Shown piece by piece: positions 25,425-36,600 of a DNA stretch of 64,000 bases; position 1 is the first letter of the stretch; each line of letters begins with the position of its first letter. The stretch covers positions 9,486,001 to 9,550,000 of the forward strand of contig OZ176054.1 in the NCBI GenBank assembly GCA_964247055.1, written 5' to 3'. The DNA is from Paragordius varius (Eukaryota > Nematomorpha). The notes beneath the pieces were generated by a model. It searched no databases and was not told the DNA's origin. It saw only the letters and a program-made list of their open reading frames with translations. The position numbers and the translations under genes are program-made.

Positions 25425-25575
25425 GTAAGAACTTAAATTGTATCCGGGCTTGTGAAGGCTTTAACACTCGCCTGCCCAGGCTGACAGTGATGATGGAAAA
25501 TTTGTGTAGTTTCGGGGTTCGAACTCAGGCACGCAGTGTGAGAGTCCGGCCCTACCTACTATACCATAACTTTAT
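25425..25575 (-). mobile_element. tRNA-derived SINE
   Basis: Read on the minus strand it has a tRNA-like head: an A-box-like TATAGTAGGTAGG near 25550-25562 and a B box GAGTTCGAACCCC around 25513-25526, spaced as in a tRNA gene. A non-tRNA body (CAGCCTGGGCAGGCGAGTG) and a short AT-rich tail follow. Base composition is far richer in G+C than the surroundings. The head does not fold as an intact tRNA by eye. Confidence 0.65.
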
Positions 25576-26784
25576 AATAAACATATATTCTTATTATACT
25601 TGTTTTATATATCAATAATTATTAAAGAAATTTTATAAAAGCGGTCAAATATTACTAATTTTTAACTATATAATTGTGACAGTATATACCTGGGGACTTT
25701 TTTTTCATTTAAAAAAATCTTGTTGGAACCTTAAAAGAATCTATCCAGAATTGCTATTTATAAAATTTTTATCGAACACTTAAGAATTTTTTTTATTAGG
25801 GTTTATAGAAAGAATTTGGCCCCGATTTTATAGTAAACTCAAAATTTTCAAATTAACATTTTCGGATGTAGAGCTTTGTATTATATATAATTCGAAAGAG
25901 CCCAAAAAACTATGTTTCAAATGGTAATTTGTCATTTAGAACAATCTGATGTAAAAGTTATTTGGGTTTATATGGGCAAAATATTCAATCCTCAAATAAG
26001 TCACGAATTTTCAAAGACAAACTAATTTAACAATCATATAAATTATTTTAATATAGTTATTGGGTTACATTAATATAAAAAAAATCTTTGAAAGCTTTTG
26101 GTTTGCTTTTTTCAATAAAAATTATTATTAAAATATTTTACCTGTAGATACTAAAATGCATATTTATAACAGTAAATTTATTACATAATGGTTATAAAAA
26201 ATCAATAATATCTTACACTTTGTTTTTGTCTTTAAAATTATAATAAAAAAAATAAATTAATGAGATGATAATTATTTATAAAACAAAAAACTTAAAAATG
26301 GCTGTTTTGAGTATCATAAAAGCAATAAAAAAATGTATTAAGCAAAAAACTTTCTTGTGTTATCTTTTTTGGACATTCATCACGATCTAAACAAAGTTTC
26401 TATTTTCATCCATTAGTTTTAAAAATATATTAATTAAGAAAAACGTTCTCGCTTGGCGCGTTTGTGGCTCTCTATGTCCAATATTAACTATAGATGTAAA
26501 TTAGTATGCATTTTATAGAGTTTTTATTACTCTTTCGAATGATATTTACAAATGGGCATTTCTTGTATATTTTCAGAGAAAAACATTTTTTAGTCAAATT
26601 TTGATAAAAAGGGCGCATGATCAAAAAAATCAAATTATATAAAATTCTTAGGTGACTCTGTATTTTTATTCTTACTGTTAAAATGATGGTAAATATCAGA
26701 AAAATGTAATGTGATACTAAAATTAATAACGATAGTATTATAATCAAGTTTTTTTCTAAAATATTTTAGGTTTCTTGGGTAGTT

Positions 26785-27195
26785 GGAGTTTGATGCACTG
26801 TTTAGCCACAAAAAGGTTGTGATTACTAAAGTGGTCAGAGCCAGGATAACTTCTAACGTTTTGGAATGAACTTTTATATTAATTCATACGAATATTTTTA
26901 GCAAGGTGAACGCCATGTGTAAAGGCGTCTTTTGGGTTGTTTAAAAAAGGAGTTTGCTAAAACAAATTTATGGCCTTGGCAAAATTCGATGAGTCCACTC
27001 TTTCATTTGTTCCCAATCCTTTGCCGTCATCCTCACCAATAATACGATTAAAATTACCAAGTTTCTAGCTTATTGTAAAACGTATTCGTCATTGCTGTAT
27101 GAACTGGTTGGAGCGTAGATGGAGTTGTTATGGGTTAGGGTGTAGTTTGAATACGTTTTAATATCATACGTTCATCAATAGGATTGTAGATGTCG
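26785..27195 (-). mobile_element. Relic of a LINE APE endonuclease domain
   Basis: Minus-strand reading, in more than one frame, gives the endonuclease landmarks in the right order: IYAPTSSYSNDEY, then LGNFNRIIGEDDGKGLGTNE, then FFKQPKRRLYTWRSP. These match the YAPTS, GDFNA and NTFF..K..R..TW motifs of LINE endonucleases. It is a 0.4-kb piece without reverse transcriptase, and it carries stops and frame changes. Confidence 0.65.
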
Positions 27196-27757
27196 GATAA
27201 ATTTGCTATTCTTGTTCATTTTAATACCTGTATGATTGTATTTGAGAATGTTGTAACCCAAATAAAATATTACGTGATTTTAGAATTCTAAGATACCATT
27301 ATATAAATTAATTCTATGGTTGAAGCAAGTAGGGATTAACTGTCAGCAGCTTTTATGATAGGTGTTATTACTATAGGTTATAGATAGAACTATAAATATG
27401 TAGCATAAATGTCTTTAAAAATATAAAAAAAGAGGGTGTGGGAGGTAGAAAAAATTGTGTATTAGTAATAGTTTGGAAACCATATTTGAACACCTATATC
27501 AGATATTATGAATCATTAATTAAACTAACAAGCAATAGAAAGACTTTGTTAATAAATAAACAGTATATGCTTAAATCTAAAGCCAAAGATAAAAAAAATT
27601 TAAATAGAAATCTAAGTGGATATAATTTACTATTTTGTCACAACAGAATCTTTTAATTGCAAATTGTGCCCAGATATTTCAATCGCCATGATAATATTAT
27701 AAAAAAAATAGTTTAAGGAATGCGTATTTCTATTTCTTTAAATTTCTTTATTAATTA

Positions 27758-28740
27758 CTAGCGTTAATCTCGTGTTGCTACGCAGCCCGAGGAAGTCCTT
27801 CGGACTTCTGATGGGAGGGGGGGGGGTATTCGAAAAAAGGGACAATAAAATGACAAACATATGTGGATTATTTCGAAACATTATTTAATAATGATCTCAT
27901 AGGAATTTTAAAACGGTGCATACTAATATATTGTTTACTTGGGCGAGAAATAGAATTAAAAAATTATTTTTGTGGACTTATTTTTTGGAAAAAACTGGCA
28001 TTTTACGGGGGGAGCTGGTAAAAAGAGGGCCTAAATTAAAAAAGCGAGCCGACTATGTGCGGCGCAATCGAAAATAACTAAACAAACATTATATTTGAAA
28101 TTGAATGGTCCGACACGTTCTCCGGAAAATTGTCTCAAAGACACGATTTTTGTGGATTTCTGTTTTCAAATAAAACCCATTTTTCACACGGGGTAGGCCC
28201 AAACTGGGGGCCTATTTTAAAAAAAGGGCGAAGCTATTGCCAGGTATTCATTAATGATAATATTTTTTCGATATTTGGATTTGAATGGGTCTACCGGTTT
28301 TCCGGTACCAGATCACAAATTTACATGACGAATCAGTTTTTATTGGGTCTTCCCAGGAGCTATCATCAAAGAAACGCTTTACTAAAATTTTTGCCTTTTA
28401 ACAAGGAATACGTATAATCCTTCTTGAATTTTTACGGTCTCATACCTTGGGCGAAAAATAGATTTAAAAAATTATTTTTGTGGACTTATTTTTTGGAAAA
28501 AACTGGCATTTTACGGGGGGAGCTGGTAAAAAGAGGGCTTAAATTAAAAAAGCGAGCCGACTATGTTCGGCGCAATCGAAAATAACTAAACAAACATTAT
28601 ATTTGAAATTAAATGGCCCAACACGTTCTGCGGAAAATTGTCTCAAAGACACGTTTTTGTGGACTTCTGGTTTAAAAAAAACTGTTTTTTACACGGGGTG
28701 GGCCCGAACTGGGGGAAACAGCAGATATTAATTTAATAAA
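27758..28740 (-). mobile_element. Helitron-like element with internal duplicated block
   Basis: On the minus strand the element ends in CTAG followed by host T (27758), the Helitron 3' end form. A perfect hairpin GAAGTCC/GGACTTC lies further in (27792-27808). Inside are two direct copies of a GC-richer block of about 275 bp (27936-28211 and 28447-28720), sharing GCGAGCCGACTATG and GGCGCAATCGAAAA; a third copy is at 53030-53300. The 5' end is not defined and I see no Rep/helicase gene, so it would be non-autonomous. Confidence 0.5.
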
Positions 28741-28844
28741 TATCAAAAATTTCCTGGAATGTTCATGAACTGTTAAAAGTTAATTATTTTTATTATCATC
28801 CATTATAAAATTATTCTGTAGTATTACTCTTTAAAACCTTTTGA

Positions 28845-29035
28845 GGTAGTTTTATATCCCTGAGCAAATTGAAATTTAAATATCTTAAAAAGTATTTAAG
28901 GTATTAGGCCGTATTTCAAAATATGCTTCTTTAGCCTTTTAGGGGCATTATACAAAAAATTTCTAAATGTAAAATCTAAATCATCTCAAACTTTTTCCCT
29001 GCCATTTTTTTCTTTAAATATAACCCCCTAATACA
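28845..29035 (-). repeat. MITE family M1, end fragment
   Basis: GGTAGTTTTATATCCC followed by TATTTAAGGTATTAGGCCG and CCTTTTAGGGGCATTA matches the inverted right end of the M1 copies at 50040-50718 and 55372-55806. Confidence 0.65.
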
Positions 29036-29071
29036 AAAAGCAAATATATATATATATATATATATATATTA

Positions 29072-32000
29072 GTTACAACTGTTGTTACGCGCGCGCGTTC
29101 GACCACTACACAAACGAAAAATTCTAAATTCTTATTTATTTTATATTATATCTATTTATCTTCAAAGTTTATTCTATCTTTTATCACTTATCCTATACTT
29201 TAAATTTTGTTATAACATACCTATTCCCATTTTTGTTTTTGGACGTAGGACTTACCGTTGGCCTTTTCCTATAATTTGCCTATTAATATTCTCTTAAATA
29301 TATAGATTGTATTCTTGGATAAGTATTGTAACATTATTTATTTTATTTTTTACTATGACACAAAAATAACCCTTGATTTATATTGTTTTATACATAAATT
29401 TTGCTTTAAATTTTTTTATTGCGAAATATAATTTCCGTTTTTACCTATAGCCTAGGTTTTTTTTAACATCTATCAATTTGTCATAATTAGTTCGACACTT
29501 CAATTTTATTATTTTTATTTTGTTTGTTTAAAGCTGTCAAATGAATATTGATGTGTATAGTAATAACCGGTCAGGCCTGACCAGCCGCGGTTTTGGTGTT
29601 GTGGCCAATAATACAAATAGAATGCAAAGGAATACGGGATGCCTGTATTTTGCTAGTTTAAATGTTGGTTCATTAAAAAGTAAGTTAAATGATATTGTGA
29701 GAATAATGAAAGTTAAACATATTGATATTTTGGCATTACAAGAGACTCGTTACCGCGGAAACGGAGCAAGGACTTTGGAAGAGAATTATCGACTATATTA
29801 CTCAGGTGAAAGTGGCGGACGAAATGGAGTGGCAATTATCATTAATCCCAAATTGTCCAATCAGGTTAAAGAAGTAAGACGCTATAGAATCATGAATTTA
29901 GATATTTTGGTAGGTAACGAGGTCATAACGGTATTTAGTATATATGCCCCGCAAATAGGTTTACCGAAATAAGAAAAGGAGCAATTTTACGAGACTCTAG
30001 ATGAAAAATAGTCGCTCTCCCTCAGCTCAGAGTCAAGTTTTTATGTGGGGATTTTAATGGTCATCTTGGTTCAAAAAGGGAATCTTTTGAAATATGGCAC
30101 GGGGGACATTCTTATGGAGAAAGAAACGAGGAAGGAATTAATTTGCTCAGATTTGCACAATCTCACAATTTGGCGATAGCGAACACGTTTTTCGAAAAAA
30201 GAGATTCTAGTAACTTTTAAGAGCGGCATAAACAAATCTCAAATAGATTTTATACTTGTTCCAAGAGACTTATTGAAGCTTGTAATAGATTGTAAGGTCG
30301 TGCCAAACTTAGAGGTTAGTTCGCAACATAATTTACTTATTTGTAAATTTTTCGTGAAAGAAAAGTCTAAACAAAGTGGTTCTTATTCAAAGAGATTAAA
30401 AAGTATTAAGTGGGAGAAATTATCCGAAAAAAGGCAGGCTTTTATAAAAGAAATACGGTTATCCGAGGATGGTGGGTTAAATGGTGATTGGGATAAAGTA
30501 AGTCAGTTAATCAAAAAGGCAGGAACTCTAGTTTGTGGATTAAAAGGCGGAAAATATCAAGTATACAGAGAGGCTTGGCTTTACGATGAAAGAATAATAT
30601 TGATGTCACGAGAAAAAGGTAAGGCTTTTGACAAATGGAGACATACAAGGAATGATGATGATAGAGATAAGTATAAAAGTTTAAATAAGGAATTGAAAAA
30701 ATTAGTCGGCCAGGTTAAGAAAGAAAAAATGAATTTATTTTATGATGAGTTAATTAGTAAGCAAGGTTTAAACAAAGTGTATAAAGTTGCGCAGCAAAGG
30801 AAAGGATGGATTTGCCAGGTTATGCGACTGCAATAAAAGGAAAAGATGGAAGCTTGCTGTGCGAAAATGTAGCAATATTAAAAAGATGGAAAGAGTACTT
30901 TGTGAGTATAGATGAAGGGGTAGGCGAGATATTTTTGCCAAATACAGTTGAAGCTACTGATAGACAAATAGAAGCAATTACACAAAAGGAAGTAGAATCT
31001 AATTTGTTAGAAATGCCAAACAACAAAGCTGTAGGATCGGACGACATAAATATAAATTGTTGGAAAGTGCTTGGAAATTCTGGATTAAATTTTTTGGAGC
31101 GTGTATTTAATAAAGTTGTTTCAACGTATGAAATCCCGGTTGAATGGAAGGAAAGTTTAACTGTGCCTTTATTTAAAGGAAAAGGTGATATAAATGAATG
31201 TAGTAACTATAGAGGGATAAAACTTATGTCTCACACTATGAAATTGTTTGAAAAAATAATTGAAAAGCGAATCAGGAAAATGATATCTATAAAAGGAAAT
31301 CAATTTGGTTTCATGCCAGGAAAGTCAACAGTAGATCCTATACATGCGGTTAGGAGGTTGATTGAAAAACACATTGAAAAAAAGAAAGAATTACACGGGG
31401 TTTTGATTGATATAGAGAAGGCGTTTGACAGGATTCCTAGAGAAACTATTTGGTGGAGTCTCCGTCGTAAAAAGGTGCCAGAAAGTTATATTAAGTTGTT
31501 ACAAATAATGTACGAATCACACACCTCCAGGATTAAAACTCCACAAGGTTTATCAGAGCCCTTTTCAATAAAGCATGGAGTCTACCAAGGCTCATCACTC
31601 AGCCCCTTATTGTTTATAATTTGTATGGACGAGGTAGCCAAGGTTGTTAATGTGAGTTCAGGATGGTACTTAATGTATGCAGATGACATAATCATCTTGT
31701 CTGATTCATTAATTGAGTTAAAGCGAACGGTAAACAGATGGGTTGTTATGCTGGATCAATATGGTCTGAAAGTAAACAAAGCAAAAACCGAACTTATTAC
31801 TTTTGGGGGTCCACAACATGAAATGGTAGTTGATGATAGTTGGGTTCTGAAGGGTAAAGAAAGTTGCAAATATCTGGGAGCTATGTTAAGTGCAGATGGT
31901 TCGTTAACTGACGATATTAATTTAAGAATAAAGAGCAGCTGGGTAAATTTGAAGAAAATTTCGAGCGTATTATGCGATCGAAATATTGATGTTAGAGTGA

Positions 32001-32480
32001 AAGGTAAGATTTACAGTTCAGTTGTCCAGCCCTCAATGATGTATAATTCACAGACAAGAGGGGTCAAAAAATCCGAAGAAAGACAATTTAACGTGACTGA
32101 AATGAAAATGCTCAGAATGATGTGTGGGGTAACTAGAAAGGACAGAATCGATAATATATTTATTCGTGGGAGCACAGATATTAAACCAATAGTGGAAAGA
32201 ATGTCAAAAAATAGCCTACGTTGGTTCGGGCACATTGAAAGGAGAGATTCTAATTATATTGCAAAAATAATAGATGGTTATATAGTTGAGGGAAAACGAG
32301 GACGTGGGCGACCTAAAACAAAATGGATAGATACAGTAAAAAGAGAGCTAGCAGAATACGAGCTTAATGCAGAGGACGCCATAGATAGAGTTTTATGGCG
32401 AGACAGGTTGTATAACATGACCGCTCTCACGAGTGAAAAAATGCAATGTAATAATAATAATATTGGTTAGAAAATATAAA
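29072..32480 (+). mobile_element. RTE-like non-LTR retrotransposon (LINE), nearly complete
   Basis: Endonuclease from 29541: SLNVGSLKSKLNDIV, ILALQETRYRG, GRNGVAIIINP, then CGDFNGHLGSKRE and ANTFFEKRDSS near 30030-30210. A linker frame covers 30273-30836 and the reverse transcriptase 30806-32470. RT motifs: NYRGIKLMSHTMKLFEKII, GFMPGKSTVDPI, LIDIEKAFDRIP, GVYQGSSLSPLLF and catalytic YADD at about 31677-31688. The C-terminus has the RTE-type tail MLRMMCGVTRKDRI, LRWFGHIERR and GRGRPKTKWID. The 3' end is a short ATA/ATT triplet run (32449-32463), common in RTE. About three breaks (stop at 29970, frame changes near 30000-30220 and near 30800) make it inactive, but the long intact RT frame suggests it is young. 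29072-29540 is presumed 5' untranslated region. Confidence 0.9.
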
Positions 32481-33000
32481 TAATTAACTGAAGAGATTTT
32501 TCAGTTTACATTTTATTGATATTTATTGATTTTTAATTAGCTGTTTATATAAATCGGATTTCGAGGCGTCCCCAATTTTAGTCTAGAATTTTAACTGTCA
32601 AAAATACAAGCTTTTAACCAATACAGGAGAATATTTATTAATTAAATTTTAACTTAAATATTTAAAACAGCTGTTTATTTAAACATAGTGATCTGGGATA
32701 CAAAAATACTTCAATGATTAGAAAATTTAAAATTAACTTTAAAGCTTTCCGACAACATTTTATAAGCATTGGATTTTAATTTTAATATCAACTGTACGCT
32801 TCAATTGTGTTTTGGAGCTGTTCCTTTAGACTCAAGAAGTCACAACACTGTATAAATTATAAAGTTTTTTATCTAATACATAAGAATAAAATATAACAAT
32901 TAATTTTAACTAAAATAATTTTTAAAACAGTAATTAATAGACAAAATTGAACTTTGGAATGTTAAACTCCCCATATGCTAACACTTCAATTAATATTGGG
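32481..33000 (-). repeat. MITE family M1, inverted partial copy
   Basis: Contains GTGTTTTGGAGCTGTTCC, GACTCAAGAAGTCACAAC and AACAGCTGTTTAT. These are the inverse of the CAGCTCCAAAACACGATT and GTGACTTTTAGAGTC blocks in M1 at 50090. It abuts the repeat E copy that follows. Confidence 0.6.
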
Positions 33001-33490
33001 TTCTCTAAATACCCCAGATTTTAGTTAGGATTTTTCTAAATCTAGTGAATGAAACGGCCCCAATTTGAATTTATGCGTTTATCCTAATAAAAATTATATA
33101 AATATGCCAAAATATCCAAATAAAATTTTTTGAAAAAAACTTCCATGAACTACTTTGATGCCATTTTTATTTTACAAAATTTTTGCAAAATTAGTCTTCA
33201 TTTAATTTTAAAGATAGTACTAAAGCTGATTTAACATTGATAGAAATAGAAAAAGCGGTTTAGTTTGTAATATTTCAATTTTACCATTGCACAGTCACGT
33301 TGAGTAAATTTTTACCTTTTGGTTTTAGCTTAAAATAAGTTCTATAAAGCATTTTTGAATAAAATGTTTTATATATTTGGGTTTATGGATGTTATATAAG
33401 TGAAAAATTTTGCCATGGTTTCGATTCCTACCATATTTTTAAAAGAATTTAATTTTAAACAGGCCTGGAGTATTTATCTACCCCAATTCA
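33001..33490 (+). repeat. Repeat family E, copy 1
   Basis: About 490 bp. It matches, in inverse orientation, 63106-63630: shared blocks ATTAAAAATAGAAAAAGC-type, CAATTTTACCATTG, TTGGTTTTAGCTTAAAATAA and CTAATAAAAATTATATAAA. Both ends carry AATACCCCA / TACCCCAATT, so the element has short inverted termini. No open frame of note. Confidence 0.65.
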
Positions 33491-33677
33491 AAGGACTTAT
33501 GTATATGTTATACCAAGTGACTATGAAATGAAAAGGGCATGAAGTGTTAAATAAGTAATATCAAGTCATTCCTAATAAATATATTTTTATTTTGTTTAAG
33601 TACTTGTAAAATTTTAAAGCATTTTACATTTTATATAATTTATTTTATTCAGCCTCGTCTACCACAATTCGAGTCGT

Positions 33678-36600
33678 ATGTCTAGAATTGTTTTAGTTAA
33701 AATATTATTTTTAAACTATCGGAATATACTATTTGACGTACGTTTGTCATGTTTTTCATATGGAATGATTACTCTAGTCTTCTTTTCAATATTTAACCTT
33801 GTAAATGGGCTAACACCAATATCTATTTATAAATCATCACAATCTTTATCAGAATGTATCGAAAATATTATGTCAGATGGCTCAAAATATCAAGAATTAC
33901 AAAAGATTTATGAAGATATCCAATATCAACATTTGCATATTGATTGGTTAAAAAAAGTCCAACAAATACATGATAATTTAGGTTTTTTAAATTATAATCT
34001 TAGGTATAAGTTTTCTAAACAAACGAGCCGAACTTGATAGATTGGCTAATCGAGCAGCTAGTTATTATGATAATGCCTTATCTCATGGTTTTCCTCAACA
34101 TATAAACCATATCAATCAATTAAGTGAATCAATTTTTATCGACTCTGACAAGATTTCAGAAATTTTTAATACATCAAATAAGTATTTTAAAATATAATTA
34201 ATAGTTATTATAATGATTTAAAGTTTACAATTAACAAAAGTTCTGTTAAAATTCCACTGCAAATTCCAGAAAATAATACAAAAATTTTAAATACGATATG
34301 GTGGACAGCTAATTTAGATAAGGTGTTTATGGAGAATGCACAAAATGATAAGGATTTAATGTAATATTTTATATATGTTACGATCTTGATAAGATTATTA
34401 TTAGAACCATATTTTTGATAAGCATATAAAGCGATTATATCATTACTTGATTAAACTTAAATGGTTTCTATTTTTCACGGCATCGTTTTTAAATAGTTAA
34501 TTAACACTTCATTGCAATTTTATTTTTATACAGTGATGACATTTTGGGGTAGTTTTATATCCCAAATCATAATGTAATTAAACTACTGTTTATAAAGTTT
34601 TAGTTAAAATTTAAATATCAAACATTGTTCTTCTGTATTGGATAAATTAGCTTGTATTTTTGACAATTTTTCAAATTCTAAAGCCTTATATTGGGACAAT
34701 CCAAAACACGATTTATATAAACAGCTGAATATAAAATAATTCATGTTTTTGTTAGGTGAAAGCTTTCTAAAATTAATTATTGACATTTTCTAACCAATAT
34801 ATTGATATATTTGCCTGTTGTATTAGCGAGTTCAAAAAATGTAAAGAAAAATGGCCGTGAATAAGTTTGAGATGCAAATTAACAATTTTACATTATATTT
34901 TTTTTTGAAGATGCACTTAAAAAGCTAAAATAAGCATATTTTTAAATTTGGTACTTTAAATATTTTTTTAAGATTGAAGTTTCAGATCGCTCTAAAAATT
35001 ACCCCAAAAGATGACATTTAAATAATTATAGAATTTTTTGGCAAGCAGAAAGATTTTATTTCAGTGTCTAATGATGTATCGCCTTTGTGGAATGGTTAGC
35101 CATTGTATCCGTATAGAAGCTGTCTGTAATATTTGCGATCATGCCAGGCGTTATCATCAATGTTGGCAACACATAAATCTTTATTTATTGTTTTTTTCCA
35201 GTTAAATGTTAGTCTGCCCCTGCGATGGTTATCGGGATGTAGGGATAAAATTTTATTTGTCCATTGTTCTGGAGCACGTTTGATGTGTCCGAAATATCTA
35301 AGCCTATTTTTTCTGAGCATAATATTTAAAGGTTCGATTTGGTACAGTTTATGAAAATTTGAATTTGACTTATCGGGGTGGAATTTAGCATCCTCTTTTC
35401 CATGTTCATTAGTTTTTTTCTTAGTTGAATCTGTAATCGGCCACGTCTCGCTTCCATAAAAGAGTATGGGACGTATGCCGGCTTTGTAAATCAAACCTTT
35501 GTTTTTTGCTGATATGTGTTTATTTTTGAGCACAAATTTAAGTTGATGATATTTTACCCAAGCCTGTTGAGATCTATATTTAACTGATTGGTTTATTCCA
35601 CCTAGGCAATGTATGACATCGCCCTAGTATTTAAAATTATTTATTAATTCGATTTTGGCGTCTGCCATATAAAAGTATTTTATTGAAATGGGTGATTTAT
35701 TGTTTTATTTTTGAATGATTCACATATAAATTTATCATTGTTGATTAATGTCCCTTTTATAAGCGAGCACTTTTTGTGTACCCACTTATTGCATGATGTA
35801 CATAGGATTGAATTGAGTTTAACATCTAAATCAGTGGTACTCACCAAAAAAATTTGACGGGCCAAATAAAATATATTATTTTTTCGAGGGCCATAAACCA
35901 ATGGCAAATATTCCATAGCTATTTAACATATATGCACATATTTAGACTCTAAATCAGCACAATGAATTTTTTGCGGATCGCATTTAAATCCAGCTAAAAA
36001 CTTATTTTGCACCATTTAAAAAATTAAAATATTTCGTTAACATTTATTTTGATATTAACCAATAATTTTTGACAAATTTGGTTTCGCCTCATGACAGGCC
36101 AATTTTAATACGTCATCCATATAATCATCGGTTAAGCGATTTCTGTATGTATTCTTGACACATCATTTTTGAATATGCCGCCTCACACGTGTAAGTTGAA
36201 GGAAAAACAGTTGAGATAACTTGAGCACATTTTCTTATATTCTTACATTTATTTGGCACATCTTGCCAAAACTCTACATATCTTTCTTCCCCACGATTCT
36301 CCTTGAATATAGCCTCCTGAAATCATTTTTAAGATCTATGAATTCTTCAATGATATGCGCCTTTCAAAACCAAAATCAAGTTGCTTTATATTGGATATAT
36401 CCATAAGCCATGGATTTTCAACGAGTATTAAGCAATTTTTAATATTTCTAATTCTGAATTTCATCTCATTAGATAAAAATGTTAGATAACCTCTGCGGTA
36501 ATGTCGCAAAGGTAGGCTAATAAAACCCTCTGTTTGTCACTATAATTTGCTCGACAAACTTTCTGTTATCATTTATAAAAAATGGAATTTCATGCCTTAA

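Noticed and set aside
27438-27656. 72-codon plus-strand frame MGGRKNCVLV...
   Set aside because: Lys/Asn-rich chance frame in AT-rich DNA without splice support or motif.
28130-28417. 95-codon frame MSQRHDFCGFLFSNKTHF...
   Set aside because: Lies within the repeated GC-richer block of the Helitron-like element; other copies at 28447 and 53030 do not keep it.
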